A stretch of 64,000 nt of DNA, taken from the NCBI GenBank assembly GCA_000711775.1, contig ARYC01000202.1, forward strand, positions 113,885 to 177,884, written 5' to 3'. The translations under genes were made by a program, and so were the position numbers. The stretch comes from Oxytricha trifallax (lineage: Eukaryota > Ciliophora > Spirotrichea > Sporadotrichida > Oxytrichidae). Below, piece after piece: positions 24,995-37,100 of the stretch (position 1 is its first letter; the number at the start of each line of letters is the position of its first letter). The notes below the pieces were generated by a model. It worked only from the letters and a program-made list of their open reading frames with translations. It made no database searches and was not told where the DNA came from.

Positions 24995-26408
24995 ATGGAG
25001 AGAGCAGTGACAATAAATGATATTGAGAAGCTAGCAAGTGAAAACTTGCATAAAAATGCTTATGATTACTACAGAGCAGGTGCTAATGCTTGCCATTCAC
25101 TTAATGACAATGTTGAAAAGTTTAAGGAGATACCTCTTAAAATTATAGTTATTTATTTACATAGTATAATAATTAAAACTAGGGCATTTGTTGATCCTTC
25201 AAAGTTCAAAGGATTAGAGACTACAATAATGGGACACAAGGTAAACCAAGAAGAAATTTTATTGAGAGTAAATAATGAAATACATGAGAAATTCAACTAT
25301 TTAATGTTTATCATCACCCATATGCATAGCCTCAACAGCATTCTAGAAAATGACACACGAACATGGTGAATTGGCAATGGCTCGTGGTGCTCAAGCATAT
25401 CATCACACTCCATTCATGTTGAGTTCATGGTCAACCACACCACTTGAGGATGTCGCCAGTGAAGCCCCTGATTGCCTTAAAATGTTCCAAATTTACCTCT
25501 CTAAGATACCTGATACAATAATATATTTCATTATTCAATCAAATTATGATGTAAACAAAGATCTATGGTTGAGAGTTAAAGAAAGTGGGTATAAAGCTCT
25601 TGGATTGACAATTGACACCCAACTTCTGGGTAAGCGTGAAAATGATATCAGAAATAATTTCCAACTCCCATAAGGTTTGAATATGGCCACAATTTAATTA
25701 TTAACCCTTATCTTAAAATGGATCTTATTTATATTAATAATTCATTGCATGGCAAATTACGCTAAGTATAATAAAACACATGGAGAGAATGCAGATATCA
25801 AGTCATCAGGCAAGGATTCAGGGTTGGCTGAGTATGTTAGAAACCACAAAGATTAGAATATTGGCTGGGAGATTATCAATGAAATCAAGAAGATAAGTGG
25901 GCTTCCAGTAATAGCGAAAGGTATAATGTGCAAAGAGGATGCACTTATAGCTTTGGAATATGGTGCTGATTCGCTCTTTGTATCAAATCATGGAGCAAGA
26001 CAACTCGACACAACACCTGCTACTATTGAAATACTGGCTGAAGTCATGGAAACTTTGAGAGAGAAGGGACTGGACAAGAAGATTGAGGTGTATTTCGATG
26101 GAGGAGTTCGTAGAGGAACTGATGTTCTTAAGGCACTTGCACTTGGTGCTAAGGCTGTGTTTTTAGGAAGAGCAATACTCTGGGCTTTAGCTGCTGGTGG
26201 CCAGCATGGTGTTGAAAAGACACTAAAGATTATCATTATTGTTCTTAATATGTAAAATTTGAGACAATTATGCATTTTTATTATCAATGAGGAATTAATA
26301 GAAGCTATGGTGAGATGTGGGTGCTACTCAGTTGAAGATATTCACAAGTAAGGCCATAATATAATCTATGACGAAAAAGATTTACTCTTTACCAGACACA
26401 AATTATGA
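24995..26408 (+). CDS. Glycolate/2-hydroxyacid oxidase, split by five IESs
   Basis: FMN-dependent alpha-hydroxy-acid oxidase (glycolate oxidase/HAO type), which oxidises 2-hydroxy acids with O2 to 2-oxo acids and H2O2, usually in peroxisomes. Family signatures: YDYYRAGA near the N-terminus, LSSWSTTPLEDVA, LGLTID, and the active-site block SNHGARQLD with FDGGVRRGTDVLKALALGA. Five AT-rich inserts interrupt the frame. Each is bounded by a pointer (TTAAAA, TA, TGAT, ATGGC, ATTATCA), and removing insert plus one pointer copy gives a continuous 385-codon frame, the family's usual size (about 360-380 aa). Start at ATG 24995, stop TGA 26406-26408. The C-terminus is HKL, PTS1-like. Confidence 0.9.
25143..25178 (+). 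other. IES 1 of hydroxyacid oxidase, pointer TTAAAA
   Basis: 36-bp AT-rich insert. TTAAAA occurs at 25137-25142 and 25173-25178. Removal joins KEIPLK to TRAFVDP. Confidence 0.8.
25244..25310 (+). other. IES 2 of hydroxyacid oxidase, pointer TA
   Basis: 67 bp. A 2-bp TA repeat is the only pointer that restores the frame, giving GHKVSSPICIAST. Confidence 0.7.
25515..25550 (+). other. IES 3 of hydroxyacid oxidase, pointer TGAT
   Basis: 36 bp. TGAT at 25511-25514 and 25547-25550. Removal gives LSKIPDVNKDLW. Confidence 0.78.
25688..25753 (+). other. IES 4 of hydroxyacid oxidase, pointer ATGGC
   Basis: 66 bp. ATGGC at 25683-25687 and 25749-25753. Removal gives GLNMANYAKYN. Confidence 0.8.
26236..26286 (+). 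other. IES 5 of hydroxyacid oxidase, pointer ATTATCA
   Basis: 51 bp. The 7-bp repeat is at 26229-26235 and 26280-26286. Removal gives TLKIINEELIEAM. Confidence 0.85.
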
Positions 26409-26520
26409 TACAAATATCTATTGTTCAATTTTTAACATTATTCCTATTCATTATCCATGTAAGAGATTATTACAAGAAATATTTGTGTAATTTCAAAAAT
26501 TTAAATAATATTTGTTTTAA

Positions 26521-28239
26521 ATGGAATCTTTAACTCTAGAAGAGTAGCCTAATCAGATCGTGTAGCCTTTATAAGAAGAGAAAATGGTGTATGACAGAGA
26601 AGAATATGCTAAGAAAGATTTCTGGAATGACAGATTTAGAGAGTATTCATAATAAAATATTTATTAACGATTGAATATAGAAGCAAAGGATTTTTCGATT
26701 GGTATGCAAAATGGGAACAGATTAAGCCCTAATTTGAAAAATCATTCTCTCCAGAGCAATACTAAAATTCTCCTATTTTAATGGTTGGCTGCGGGAATTC
26801 AAGTAAAAACTATTTTTAGTAATAACTATACAGGGCTATCTGAAGATATGTACAAAGATGGATATCAATAAATTACTAACATGGATATTTCAGATGTTGT
26901 GCTTGAGAAAATGCGCTCTGTATATTTCCCTGATAAATGTCCTACCTTTCAATGTAAGATCTTCTATATTGTAGGAATACATTTGATTTGGGAAAATAAA
27001 TAATAAATTAATTAAATAAATATTAAATTCGTGGCAGTTAACTTTCTGGAAACCTTGACAATATGGTACTTGTTTGAAAGAGAATTAAAAATCAGCTGGA
27101 CTTTACTATTGGCAGTACCCCTCTATCTCATCCCCAGAGCAAGATAAATTGAGTTTAATTTTTGATGATTTGTTTAGTTGATTTTAATGTCAAAATTAAA
27201 CTCAATTTATCTCGCTCTGGGGATGAGATAGAGGGGTACTGCCTATAGTAAAGTCCAGCTGATTTTTAATTCTCTTTCAAACAAGTACCATATTGTCAAG
27301 GTTTCCAGAAAGTTAACTGCCACGAATTTAATATTTATTTAATTAATTTATTATTTATTTTCCCAAATCAAATGTATTCCTACAATAATAAAACTTATTT
27401 TCCATAGATGTACCTATGGATGCTACAAATATGCAATTTAGAGACAATTCGTTTGATTTTGCTTTTGATAAAGGAACCTACGATGCATTAGCAGTAAGTA
27501 TAGATATTTATATTGATAAACTTACTATAGTGCGGATAATCACAAGAAGTTTTGAGAAACTTAGTACGCGAGATGGTAAGAGTGTCAAGTAAGGCAGCAA
27601 TAATTATATCATCAGGTACACCAGCTAAAAGACTATAACCACTTCTAGATTTCACAAACAATGAACACAAAGTAATTACTTTAAATAGAGGTTGTTAATG
27701 TTAATTTTATTCAGATTGAATATTTCGAACTTTAATTGTCAAGGTTGTCCAACTTAATAAACATCTTAAGAACTGAGTTGAAGGATAAGCCGTTATCTTA
27801 CGCTCTCAAGCAAAAAGATGTACTTAAGAACGCGCTTTTATAGAGTAAATAATAATCTGGTTATCATAATTTCATAATAGTCATTGAGGCTGAACAGAAA
27901 GTAGAAGAGAGTAAAGACCCTAGGAAGAAGTTATTGAGGTTAATGATGAAAGCCAAGGCTAAGAAACAGAGAGAAGATATTGAGAAAGCTTTTGGAGGAA
28001 GTACTGATTAAACTTTACCATCTTAAGATACCCTTACAGATTTCAAGGGCAATGATAATGTTTAATAGGAAATAACGGTAGATTAAAATGATAAGAAAGT
28101 AGACAGTTAGTATGTGGAAATAGCTGATATCCCTGCTGATCAAGATGAACAGAAAGTTATACAAGAAAACTCTAATTCACAGAAAAGCTATGATCCAAAG
28201 AGATAAGAATTCGTCATGATGTATATTATTTACAAGTGA
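26521..28239 (+). CDS. METTL13-like lysine methyltransferase, with IES and introns
   Basis: Class I SAM-dependent methyltransferase resembling the METTL13/EEF1AKNMT N-terminal domain, which methylates lysine on translation elongation factor eEF1A in other eukaryotes. Visible motifs in order: REEYAKKDFWNDRF, FFDWYAKWEQIKP, motif I MVGCGNS, post-I NMDISDVVLEKM, MDATNMQF and FDKGTYDAL. Start ATG 26521, stop TGA 28237-28239. Interruptions: an IES at 26641-26681 (pointer TAGA) and GT..AG introns at 26803-26833, 26954-27407, 27494-27530 and 27672-27714. The 454-nt intron is swollen by a palindromic element. The C-terminal extension is K/E/Q-rich. The 31-nt intron is unusually short and could instead be an IES. 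Confidence 0.85.
26641..26681 (+). other. IES in METTL13-like gene, pointer TAGA
   Basis: 41 bp, flanked by TAGA at 26637-26640 and 26678-26681. Removal joins WNDRFR to SKGFFDWY. Confidence 0.75.
26968..27386. mobile_element. Foldback MITE copy 1 (419-bp palindrome)
   Basis: Left arm 26968-27165 and right arm 27190-27386 are almost perfect reverse complements across ~197 bp with a 24-nt loop. The tips read ATTGTAGGAATACATTTG at the left and its complement at the right. It encodes no protein. It sits entirely inside a GT..AG intron of the METTL13-like gene. The few arm mismatches imply recent insertion. A decayed relative lies at about 35.75-36.15 kb, so this is a family of non-autonomous elements. 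Confidence 0.88.
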
Positions 28240-28391
28240 TCCTCTAATTAAATGATTTAATCATAAGTTTCTTTAAATTATTTTTCTAATTATATATGAT
28301 AATATTCCTTACATAATCACATTTAGTTAAGAAGTTAGATAATAAATTTATTTAAAATAATTAAACTGAGGAGAATCGGTATAAAATTTAA

Positions 28392-29644
28392 ATGTCTATT
28401 ACTTAACAATCTAAACTCAAGACTACTTAAATTAAAGAAGCAGCCTGTTTCTTTTCATTTTTCCTGCTAGTGATTGCCCCTCTAATTCAAGTATAATCTT
28501 AGCAGATCTATGATGGCTACCCTAACTAATTTACAAACTACAGAATATTCAATAAAACTCAGGGTTCTTATGTACAATTTAGAAATATGCTGGATTTAAG
28601 TGGTCAGTATTTGCAATCGTACACTTATGAACTTTATTTAAGAATCAAGCCTATTAATAGCTCTGGATCTAATTCATATAATCTTGTTGATCAAAGAGGT
28701 ACCATAATTGATTGTGGATCGCATTCAAGAGCTATCATTGACTCGGAAAAGATTGAATTTGTATAAGTGGGTGGCCACTATGTGCAATATCTATTCTCAT
28801 CTAGTGAAAATGAATATTCAAGCAAGTTTTTAAATTACTGGAGACACTATACCTTCTCGTATTAAAATATGAGTAACTAAATTCAATTAAATTCAACAGT
28901 CACTAATCTAACATCACAATTATCCTTCATTAGAATATTCATAAATGGAATACTCTAAGCCTCGTTTAATTTTACGAATCCAGTCTCAAATGATATATTT
29001 CAAGCAAAACGAGATTTATGCATTCTAGGTAACGCTCAACCATAAAATTAAAACATAGGCACAGCTCTGAATGCAGATCTCAAATATTTATTTATAACCC
29101 AAACTCATCGAAGCACTAATTTTAAAGAGGAAATCTTTCATAGATATCCTCATTAAGAACGTTAAGCCATGGTCCTCTACTTTAAATTAGATGAGAGCAG
29201 TCAGTTTAACATTGATTTTTACAATAACAAAGCAATAAGTGATTTGTACTTTAAGAATGTTCAGTTCGTAAGTGTAATAGAAAAGGAGCAAAGTTGTGAG
29301 TGCTATTCAGCACCATTAAACATTTTTAACATAAAGAGAAATTCTACAAGTACTTAAGGAATAACTTTAAGGGCTGCTGATGATATCAAATCTCAAGGTT
29401 TAAGTATTTATTGTTAAATATTGTATTTTTAATTAATGTCTTTTTATTCAAGCTATTTTTCAAAGGTTTCCTGATTGACTTCTTTATTAACTTCTAAGGT
29501 GACCTCGATGAAACTACTTCAAATGTTAAAACTCTAATTTAAGCAGATAAGATGATTAAAGTAATGATCTAATCACGACTCTTAGTTTTGCAGATTGGTG
29601 ATAACAATATAAACTATACTTCACCAAATTCAACCTAATATAGT
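28392..29644 (+). CDS. Polycystin-1-like gene A, first MDS (signal peptide and LamG)
   Basis: Starts at ATG 28392 with a hydrophobic segment at residues 18-35 (ACFFSFFLLVIAPLIQV), a signal peptide. A lectin-like LamG/concanavalin-type domain follows, with WRHYTFSYQ, SFIRIFINGILQASFNF and KYLFITQTHR and many N-x-S/T glycosylation sites. An IES at 29402-29469 uses pointer AAGGTTT. After its removal the frame is 395 codons and ends exactly on the ATAGT pointer at 29640-29644. The same ATAGT occurs in reverse orientation at 42157-42153, where - strand coding of matching type begins in frame (QYS joined to FNFTGSV). I infer this is the inverted first MDS of the - strand gene. Confidence 0.7.
29402..29469 (+). 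other. IES in gene A first MDS, pointer AAGGTTT
   Basis: 68 bp between AAGGTTT copies at 29395-29401 and 29463-29469. Removal gives KSQGFLIDFFINFQGD. Confidence 0.8.
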
Positions 29645-31133
29645 AAATTAACGAGATAAAATAGATTTAATTATTAATATATTAAAATTACCGCATTATT
29701 TAGGTAATACCGAAAGAAAATTTATATATTAACATACAATAAAATATTATAATTCCAATATGTTCAAACTTAATTTAGAATTATAATCTTTTACCCAGAT
29801 TTTTTTTAATTTTTTAAACAGCCTCTCAATTTATTAAAAGCTTTTGCTCAACTAAAATTAATATCTATTTGAATAATATTTTATCGCGTAATTTTTTCAA
29901 TTTAAATTGCTTTTACTGATATTTCAGAAGATGGATGCATTTAAAACTCAAGATTTATATAAGCATTTTGTAAATTAATTGATTGAACAAATTAAATACT
30001 CATTTTAAAAATTCTTCGAAATTTATATAATATAAATTTTATAAATAAAAATATATGCATGTTTTATGATGATTCTTAATATCATTCACAATGATCTAAA
30101 AATTGAAAATAATTATTTTTATTATAATTTTATATGCATTTAATTCTAAAATTAAAATTTCCTTCATATAAAATAATTTTTAAATGCATATTTTTCATAA
30201 TAAAATATTAAATAGATATAAAGGAATTTCAATAATTAAGCTAGCTTGATTAGATTTTATCATTTAAAGTTTTAAATTATTATTTTGATAAAACCATGTA
30301 AAAATTAATAAAAAGAATCTCTTGGCTCCTTAATTATATTAAAATGTATAAATAAATATTCATAAATTATAAAAACAATACTAATATTTTGATTTTAAAA
30401 TATCATCTGTGTCAATAGAGTAAATGATAAGATAATATAAATAATAATATTTTTCGAATTTATGTACTTAAATCATTTATTGTCAAATTAAGAGGATAAA
30501 ATATGTTTCATATACTCTTGCTTTCCTTAGATTTATAAATAATATTTATAAACTTTTGACTGAGTTTATACAAACAAATACAAACAAAATATGATTAAAT
30601 TCGTAATAATATTTTGAATCAGAATTTTATTGCAAAATATACTAAATAAAATTTTATATTTATCTTCATTAATTAAATTGCAATGATTTTCAAAAATAGA
30701 AATCAGAAATTTGTTGAAAATTTTACTATTTTAAAATTAAAGCTTTTCAATTTGATTAATAGTCTTTTATTAACATATAGATTTTTCCATTTAAAATTTC
30801 AAAACTGAAATCATTAAAATCTCTAGATTTAAAATTTAAGTTATTATTATGGAATAGCAGTTTATGCAAATTAATCTGCTGAAGTTTATCGTAATGGTAT
30901 AAGACTAAAGAAATTTACAATTAATCTATTTATTGTAAAACATTAGAGTACAAAATAAATAATGAAATTAAAAGAGAAATTATTTAGTTTTTTATGCTCA
31001 AGATTATTAACTTGATTAGTTTTTATTTTAATTCTCATAAAAACATCGCATTAGCTTTTATTATATTTAGATTAGAGTTTTATCCCCAATGAGATATTTA
31101 GAAATTATTCTGTTTAATTTTCCTTAGGGTAGC
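29645..31133. other. 1.5-kb AT-rich non-coding DNA inside scrambled locus
   Basis: Very A/T-rich, with no coding frame on either strand. It lies between the tail of the + strand first MDS and the tail of the - strand MDSs of gene A, so under the scrambling model it is eliminated or terminal sequence. Confidence 0.6.
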
Positions 31134-34100
31134 TCAATTTATAGTTCTTTGTTTTTATCTTGAATTACATATCTTGAAAGATAAAATTAAGTTACAAATT
31201 CTATAATTTATTTTTTAAATTTTAATTTTCCAAACATTCCAAAATAAATTATTATACGTACCAAGTGACAAATTGATTAGCATATTTAATGCTGCGATAA
31301 TGACTAATGAAATTAAGAAAGCAATGAGATTAGAAGGACTTGTCAAAGCAAACATGAGCAATGTAAAAATTAGTACCAATCCATTAATTGCTGTAATTTG
31401 ACACATTCTAGTATTCACTTGCTTAAAGATTTTCTGAACCTGCCATATTCTATCTTGCTATTCGATTGTTTTTACAACTTCAAGAGTGTTTGAAGTTTTT
31501 TCTTAGGATTTTGTTTTTTCTTATGTCGTAGGTCCATCAGCAACTGTGATTTTAATGTGCTCTATTTTCACTGGTGTATTCATGCTAATTATAGCCTATT
31601 AATTAGTCTAATCTTAATGAATGGTTGAAACGTCTATACCCTTAGAAGATTATAAACTTTGTCCTTCAGGGCTGTGTGCTCTCAATTTAGTATGATCTCT
31701 CTCATATTTTTAAGCTATGCTAAATCTGCTAATTTTAGGCTTGTGGTGTTTTGCCTCAGAACTTTAATGCTAGAAAACATCTTCAATTTTTATATTTTGG
31801 AATTTCTAGTTTAAGTTAAGGGGTTGTGGAACTTTTGAGATTTTTACTTCCTCAAGGTCTTCATCTAATTAGGGAGACATAATTGAAGATTGCTATAATC
31901 TTTTGGATTTTGGAGTTGAAGGTATTCCTGCTTAAAATGAGTGTCTTTATAATTACTTTTATAACTAATTTAAGAATTATTTTGGAATAACTTAACTAAA
32001 AAGGTTTTATTTTGTTTCGTTAATATATGTTAATAAAAATGGAGCTTTTAAATTTAAACCAACTTTAATTATATAAGTTATCAAATATTTTTTTCAAATA
32101 ATATTCCGCTAAGACTATAATTATTTTAATTTTACAATTTAGTAATTTCCCTATAATATATAGGGCTGATATCTTTGGGGATATGCAAATCAGTTTTTTC
32201 TAAATCATTTACCGCACAGTTAAGTGTTTTATGATACCCACCAATAAAGCTCTAATCCCTCAAATCAAACAATGATTAATCATTACTTTTCAGGAAATCC
32301 TTTTTACTATCTAGCACATCTGAATTTTACTTTTCAAGTTTAATATCCTGCATTGAATTTCGATGAGATTTTTGTTGGCTTTCAAATGATAAAACGCATA
32401 AATAGTTTTATAGTAGTACTGTAGGGTAGAATAGTAAAATTGTTAGAATTAAAGCTATTAAAAACGAATCTAGCTCTGTCCAATTACTTATTTGAAATGC
32501 GACAATTTAAGTTCTTAGAGAAAAGAAAATTGAGGTAAAGATCGAATAAGCCAGTAATATAGTAATAAAGCCTTGTAGTTTAACCCATTAAATATGCCTT
32601 GGATACTAGTTTAGAATTGCCATAAATGAATTTAACAAGTATAATGAAACTTTTACAATCCTAAACTTAGATAAAAGTATAAAATCTCTGTCCTAAAAAC
32701 TTCTTCTAGAGGATGACCCGTAACTTGAGCTATCTGTTTAAATGATGATATTCAATCCAATTCTGTTTTTTAGTTTAGCTATCTTCCTTAGCCCTTAGTT
32801 TTTAAATACAAAATACCCGAATGTCTCTACCATTATAAAAACCATAAGCAGAGAAACTGCAACTTAAATTATAAAAACTAATTTAAACAACGATAAAGTA
32901 TTTTTCTTGAGAAATTTCATATAAAGAAGCACTCCTGTATATAGCGCTCTCAAACATACCATTCTTTTGGTACCTTGATATGACAGTAAATTTGCTTAAA
33001 TGTTTAGTTTGGCATCTAATAATTTGATTTCCTTAATCTATCACTGTTACTATTGTTTCATCTTAAGTCCAATTTCCAGTTCCAGTATTTAAATAGACAC
33101 ATTGACTATCCCAGATTGAAGATCCCAAACTCTTTTAGTAGTTAAAATATATCTGTATAGGGGTTCTTAGGCCCTAAATGTCATAGATTTACCCTTATTT
33201 ATCATAAATATTGATATCAATTTAGTTTTGAGCTAGGAAGTTATTAATTGGATCTGATTTATTATTTGTACTCAACACTCCTAACATCCTTGAGTATTTG
33301 TGAGAAGGTAACCAAAATTATAAATCATAAATTTAATTAAATGCTTTAGAAGCAGTTTTATAGTCATTGATTTCTCTAGATATCTGTTAAAAAGTGTCTA
33401 TTTCAATTTCAACTTATATACCTGATTAGTAATTGTTCATTTTAAACTACTCGTCATTTTTTAAGAAGCCTATCATAATAATTTAATCCCCTTAACTATA
33501 AATACTACTTTCAAATGGACTTGATTTCACTATTTAAGACTCCATTATTCTTTGATTAATCAAAGCGATTTCTTAATTATACAAGTTCACTACATCTGGG
33601 TTCTAGCTTTTTAATCTTGATAAAATTTTAAGTAAATTTTCTGAAAGATCTTAATTATAGTCTGAGTTTATAAAGCTAGCATCTTACAAGAAATAGTAGT
33701 AATTTTAGATAATGTCTTTTGATTATGCAGGAGTAAGAGATTAATCATAACCCAGCAATAATTTAATAATCTACTATTAGAATATTTTTTAAATTTGGTT
33801 TAAAGTTAGATAAGATTTTAAAATAGGTTTATGCAAAGCTAATCAAATAGATTAATAATTTTTTAATTTTAATAGAGATTATTTATAATAATTGCTAATC
33901 AATATAACAGTAGATAGCATTATTGTTTACAAGATATATTCTTGTGTTTGCAATTTTATCGATGGCATATTAAAAGTTTTAATATTTTTCGCTCTAAATT
34001 GGTTGATAAAGTTAATAAATAATTAAATAGCTTCTTCATAAATAAATTATAGCTACTCATACCCCATATCTAATTTAATTGTATTAAACCTCTTTTATTC

Positions 34101-37100
34101 ATTTCTTTATTTAAAAGTATGTTTTCAAAAGCTTTTGGGTATTAGTTTCAATTAAAGAAATTTGTTAAAGGCTCATTTTTAATAGATATAATAATTATAT
34201 GCATAAATTATAAATTAATTTAGAATTATAATTAAATTGACTTATAAGCAATTTAATTTTGCTGTTTGATTATTCACTATTCTTAGTCAATAATAAATTC
34301 TAGCATTAATTACTCTCTATTTTTTAGTATTCTATCTTTAATTTTCTTTTTATTTAATTAAAAAGGGTTTAGTTAATTAGTGATTACAATAGGATCTTAT
34401 GAATTATCAATTATCTGCTTTTTGCTTGATAATAATGAACTTATATTAAGTTTAGAATTTAATGTTATAGTATACCCAGACACTAAGTAGTTTGATATTT
34501 ATCCATAATTATTTCTAATCTCAACTGTCATTTTAGTGAAGGAAGGCAGATCCCCCAGATTTATTGAGTAATTCTTTGGAACTAGTTAAAATGGTTGTTG
34601 GTAATGGTAAGTTCCATCGCTTAGAACTAAGATCACCTAATAAAAGAGGTTTAGCTTATTAGTTGTGGTTATCGTACCCCAGTTTGCATTAAGTTAAAGT
34701 CTAAATTAAGTTTCATAAAAGTTCCCTATTTTTTAGCTTAGAGCTATGTCAGAAGTCTTCATTACTTAAGATACATATAGTTGGGAAGTAGATAATTGAT
34801 AAGGAAATTAAAGCTCTATAAAAAATTTAAATTTAATCAATAGCATTAATGAATGAAAAACTTGTTTTAAAAATAAATTAATTTAAATATACAAAATCGA
34901 GCTAAAAGTTTGAATATCTCTTTAAATAGTGAATTTTAATTTATTATTTTTATTTTTTACAATTGTATAAGATGTATTCTGAATTATAATATATTTTGAT
35001 TGTTGGAGTTAAAAATGTGAGATTGTATTTCCAATTTGGAATAATGACAGTTAAGTTGACGAAATATTATCTATTCTACAGCAGGGTCCCCGGTCTAATT
35101 TTTACTATGCTTAGATCGTCTCTACCATCTATTAGCTAAGAAAGACTCTCAAAAGATTGAATACTCCACTTATACTAGGCATTTGATGATATAAATGCTT
35201 AATTGTTGCAGTTTAGCCCAATTACAAGAATAGTAATTAATTATTCATATATAAGAAGTTAGCTAGTATTAACATAAGTAATTTGATTTGATTCTAACTA
35301 GCAAGAAGTGGATACTTGATTTTGATTATCACTTACTACTTAAAAGTATTATGAATAAACAGTCCCACCCACGCTTGCTTCAATTTTTAATACTTAGCCT
35401 AATAACTGAGTAAAATTTCTGTCTGAATTTCTTAATGTCAATGTTTAGTTTCTGAAACTACTGCAAATATTATTCAGATTAAGTTTACTATCACATCTCC
35501 ACTATATAGTCAATTACGCATAGTTTATCAATGAATTATTTGTAGGTTTTATTGTAAACTCTATTTTTTAATCAACATCGATATTTAGCAAAGTAGGAGA
35601 ATCAATGTAAAACTAATCATATAATTATTATGGTGTATTATACTTCCTAAATTGAATAGTTTCTAAGTAAGTCTAAGAATCCTTATACTCCTCCCCTATA
35701 TTGTAAGCTACCGTATATGTATAATATTGATTAAATACATATAAATTTGAAAATTGAATATATTTTAATTAATAATTGTTATAATAGGGGGTAGCAATCT
35801 ATAAATTTGGTAAAATATACTCATTAGATAGAAAATGTAAAATCAGAGACATTAAAATTTGGTGGTTCTATTTTAACTCATCCCTAAAGCTAGATAAATC
35901 GATATTATTTATCGTATTAAATTATATTTTTATTTTGATGTCAAAAATAAAATCGATTTATCTTGCTTTAGGGATGAGATATAATAGTACCGCCAATTAG
36001 TAATATCTGAATGATATATATTTTCTACTTAACGAGCATCATAATTATAGATTTTCATAAAATTAACTGCCACTAATTTAAATAATCTATAATTATTATT
36101 TAATTTTAATTTAATATTCCAAATTTATATTATATGTAATCCTAAAATAGTAGCTTCGATCAAGATCTGTCATTAAATTATAAGGGACTCTGATTATGTT
36201 TCTGTCATTTCCAAGATAAGATTCTGTGATAATTTGTCTTTATTAATCCTCTAAGTAAGTTGAGACATTCATGGTAGCAACAGGATTTATTTTAGTTAAA
36301 AGTTAACTGTATTATATCCCTTGACAAGACTAATTTAGCATTAATTCCCTCAATAAGGGATACTAATAGTATTAATCTACGATTCTTGTAGCAAATTAAT
36401 CTAGAATACCAAGCTACAAACATTCATTATTTGGGGAGTCAGGCTTAATAAACACAGATGAATAAAGCCATTCAGAGCTTCTCACTCCATCATATATTTA
36501 CATTCCAAATTTATAGTTTTAACCTGGAAAGTTTATTCCTAGATTATTTCTATCAGCAGCTTTTAAAGAAATTAAAGACTTAGAATTAGTCTCACAAAGA
36601 GTTTGATTTTAAAGTTAATTGGGACATCTCCATCTAAAGTTGAAATTTCTGTTTTTAATGTTTTAAGTATCATAACTACTTGAAGCATCTAGTTCCAAGA
36701 GATCTTTTACTCCTAACCTTTAATATGTAGATTTGAAACTTGATACTAAGATTGAGCTTGAATTAATTTTCTGAAGAATAATTTGTTTATTATACTGATA
36801 GACCGTCTTTGAAGTTGTAGAATCTGAATAGTATAGGTAGGTGTATAAAATATACTTATCGTTTTCATTTTAGAAAATCTTACTTGCATTTATACTCAGA
36901 CATAAATTCCTATTCAGATTAGGTGCACCAAGCTCATAATTAAAAGTATTATTAAAGATGAGATTATTGGGGTCATCAACTATTAAGTCTTAGAAGGTAT
37001 AATTTTGCACTCCACAAGCAGTTTTTAGATAAGGATAGCTTATATTAATTTGGGATGTTTAATTTTCTGAAACATACATCAGAGTATCCTCTGTGTCTTA

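Noticed and set aside
25988-26287. Open - strand frame of 99 codons
   Set aside because: Antisense shadow of the conserved hydroxyacid oxidase active-site region.
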